A stretch of DNA of 64,000 bases from Mycetohabitans rhizoxinica HKI 454 (GTDB taxonomy: Bacteria > Pseudomonadota > Gammaproteobacteria > Burkholderiales > Burkholderiaceae): contig NC_014722.1 of assembly GCF_000198775.1 (NCBI RefSeq), forward strand, positions 113,372 through 177,371. The letters run 5' to 3'. The notes beneath the pieces are model-generated. The model made no database searches. It was not told the DNA's origin and was given only the letters and a program-made list of their open reading frames with translations. A program made the translations under genes and the position numbers. This document shows positions 62,631-64,000 of this stretch, in pieces; positions within the stretch are counted from its first letter, which is position 1; the number at the start of each line of letters is the position of its first letter.

Positions 62631-63656
62631 CTACGCGGTCGCTGGACCACTGCGCACCTCCAGCTCAAGTGCTGACGTGAATCCCGTCTCACCGATCGTA
62701 TGCGTCACTTGCTTGATCAGCCACGGCGTCGCGTCGATCTCTGGCTTAAACCCAGCAAGCGTGATGGGCACTTCCACAAAAAGCTCAGCACGACCATGCG
62801 CGAGCGTGTAGCTCAGCGTCGCCTGTGAGCGCTGCGCGCGCGCGTGCTCGGCTTGGGCTGCGGCACGGGCCTCGGCTTCACTTGGGTAGTCTTCAGGCAG
62901 CACTTTGATGCTGCGACTATTGTCATCGCCGACGAGGACCGACCGGCGCTTGGCCTGACCGTTTGAATGCCAATATGCGCGCACCGCCGTGTACGATTCA
63001 CGTTGCACGATGCAATATCGGTGTTGATCGCCGCTTGCACGCGTGAGCACAATGTCGCGCAGTGGCTTGCCGCTTGCCGTCGTGCCGCTACCAATGGGCA
63101 TCAAAAGCAGATGCTGATCCTTGATGTTCATCACCGCGTCGTAGCGCTTGGCCAAGCGCGTGAGAAACGACATGTCTGACTCGTGTGTCTGATCGATGTG
63201 TGCGATTGTGATGGGCGCGAGCGCATCGGCGATGGTGGGCTTTAACGCATGGCGCGCTGCGATCGTGTGGACGATCGAGCCCAGCGTCTGGTGATGCCAG
63301 CTATGCTCGCGCCGCTCGCGCAGTGCGTTCGTCATCGAGGCCGAACGTGCACGGATCGTGAGCAGGTCCGGTGCGCCGCTATGCTCGATTTCGTCCACCG
63401 TGAACGAGTGCTTATCCACCAGCGGCTCACCCGTCCATCCGATCGCGACGTGAATCAGCGCGCCGCGCTTCGGGACCGCAAAGGTATTACAAGAGTCGTC
63501 CAGCACGAGTTCAACCGTATCGGCTTCATCGGCGCGCGACTCCGACAGTGTCAGGTTCACCAAATGGGGGGCGATGACGCGCGACAGGTCGCGTCCGTCC
63601 AGCGTGATGCGATAGTCCGGCTGCGGTTGCATACGCGTGCCTCGGGGTCCGCTCAT
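62631..63656 (-). CDS. D: Phage late control / tail protein D
   Basis: A 341-residue P2 gpD-like tail protein that forms the hub of the tail tube. The N-terminus (ITLDGRDLSRVIAPHLVNLT) and the VHTIAARHALKP, ESDMSFLTRLAKRYDAVMNI segments match the family. The ATG at 63656 overlaps the U stop (ATGA). It is a little shorter than P2 gpD. Expression should depend on the Ogr-like activator. Confidence 0.88.
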   Translation of the reverse strand: MSGPRGTRMQPQPDYRITLDGRDLSRVIAPHLVNLTLSESRADEADTVELVLDDSCNTFAVPKRGALIHVAIGWTGEPLVDKHSFTVDEIEHSGAPDLLTIRARSASMTNALRERREHSWHHQTLGSIVHTIAARHALKPTIADALAPITIAHIDQTHESDMSFLTRLAKRYDAVMNIKDQHLLLMPIGSGTTASGKPLRDIVLTRASGDQHRYCIVQRESYTAVRAYWHSNGQAKRRSVLVGDDNSRSIKVLPEDYPSEAEARAAAQAEHARAQRSQATLSYTLAHGRAELFVEVPITLAGFKPEIDATPWLIKQVTHTIGETGFTSALELEVRSGPATA

Positions 63657-64000
63657 TGCTCATTTGTCACGCGTTGGCTCGAGATCGCGTCATGCACGCT
63701 CGCCAGTTGCCGCTCGTCCACGCGCTTGATGGTCAGGCTAAATTCGATGCGTCGCGCGATACCAGCCCGGGTGTGATAGCTTGCCGTCTCTCTTAGGCTG
63801 TCGATGACGAATGCGCCATACACGTGGCCGATGCCATCGACTAGCACGTACGCGTGGCCGGCGTCGGCCATGCGCACCAGTTGCGCCAACGAGGCGGTGG
63901 TACCGATGCCGTTATCCGGCGCAAGCAGACCGTTCAACGTAATCGTATCTTCGCCGATACCGGTGTACTGACTGCCGTCGCGTGCGCCTACGCGCGAGGT
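63653..64000 (-). CDS. U: Phage tail protein U, partial at the window edge
   Basis: The reading frame continues past the right edge. The visible part (TGIGEDTITLNGLLAPDNG, then VLVDGIGHVYGAFVIDSLRE) is the P2 gpU tail-terminator/assembly family. Its stop overlaps the D start. The N-terminus is outside this window. Confidence 0.8.
   Translation of the reverse strand, partial: TSRVGARDGSQYTGIGEDTITLNGLLAPDNGIGTTASLAQLVRMADAGHAYVLVDGIGHVYGAFVIDSLRETASYHTRAGIARRIEFSLTIKRVDERQLASVHDAISSQRVTNEQ

Overview
The window is GC-rich chromosomal DNA whose gene content and order (mnmG-rsmG-parA-parB, then atpIBEFHAGDC, hemE, priA, putA, gcvTHP) fit Burkholderiaceae. It carries many broken genes in otherwise single-copy metabolism: a fused LivM-LivG transporter, an Old Yellow Enzyme, a nitrate-reductase-like molybdoenzyme, a MarR regulator and an AI-2E transporter. 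That suggests a lineage undergoing genome reduction, for example a host-associated Mycetohabitans-like Burkholderia. The placement is inference from content; no database was searched.

Layout. 1-10 kb: a CPA2-type cation/proton antiporter, a YbdK-type carboxylate-amine ligase, a frameshifted MarR gene, an OYE remnant, a SET-domain methyltransferase, an OmpR/TctE-like two-component pair, a DUF3717 protein, PhhB with a CYTH-domain protein, and a HTH-receiver fusion. 10-12 kb: a decayed branched-chain amino acid transporter. 12-18 kb: mnmG, rsmG, parA and parB with two perfect parS palindromes (12002-12017 and 13558-13573), plus an ArsB/NhaD-like permease overlapping parB. 18-25.6 kb: the complete F1Fo ATP synthase operon with its own promoter and terminator; atpA carries a one-base insertion as given. 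25.7-32 kb: acyl-CoA synthetase, hemE and priA; the hemE-priA gap has three DnaA boxes beside AT-rich DNA. 32-40.6 kb: a broken molybdopterin oxidoreductase, trifunctional putA and an orphan Liv-type binding protein. 40.7-52 kb: sdaA, an alginate-lyase-like protein, gcvP-gcvH-gcvT under a tandem glycine riboswitch, rep and a membrane-anchored cytochrome c.

52-64 kb is mobile DNA at the 3' end of tRNA-Arg(CCG). A decayed integrase lies next to the tRNA. It is followed by a dead HigB toxin with an intact HigA antitoxin, a TacAT-type pair and transposon scraps. Then comes an intact integrase with an excisionase-like gene and a P2-like prophage (primase-helicase, Ogr activator, repressor, tail genes D and U) that runs off the right edge.

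Functionally the left and centre hold origin-proximal housekeeping (partitioning, tRNA modification, energy) and one-carbon/amino-acid catabolism (putA, sdaA, gcv). The right end shows repeated integration at one tRNA. The items most worth a second look are the parS and DnaA-box layout, the nested hairpin at 10244-10309, the candidate minus-strand small RNA ended by the terminator at 27534, the sevenfold 16-bp repeat at 62308-62417 and the stacked integrases.
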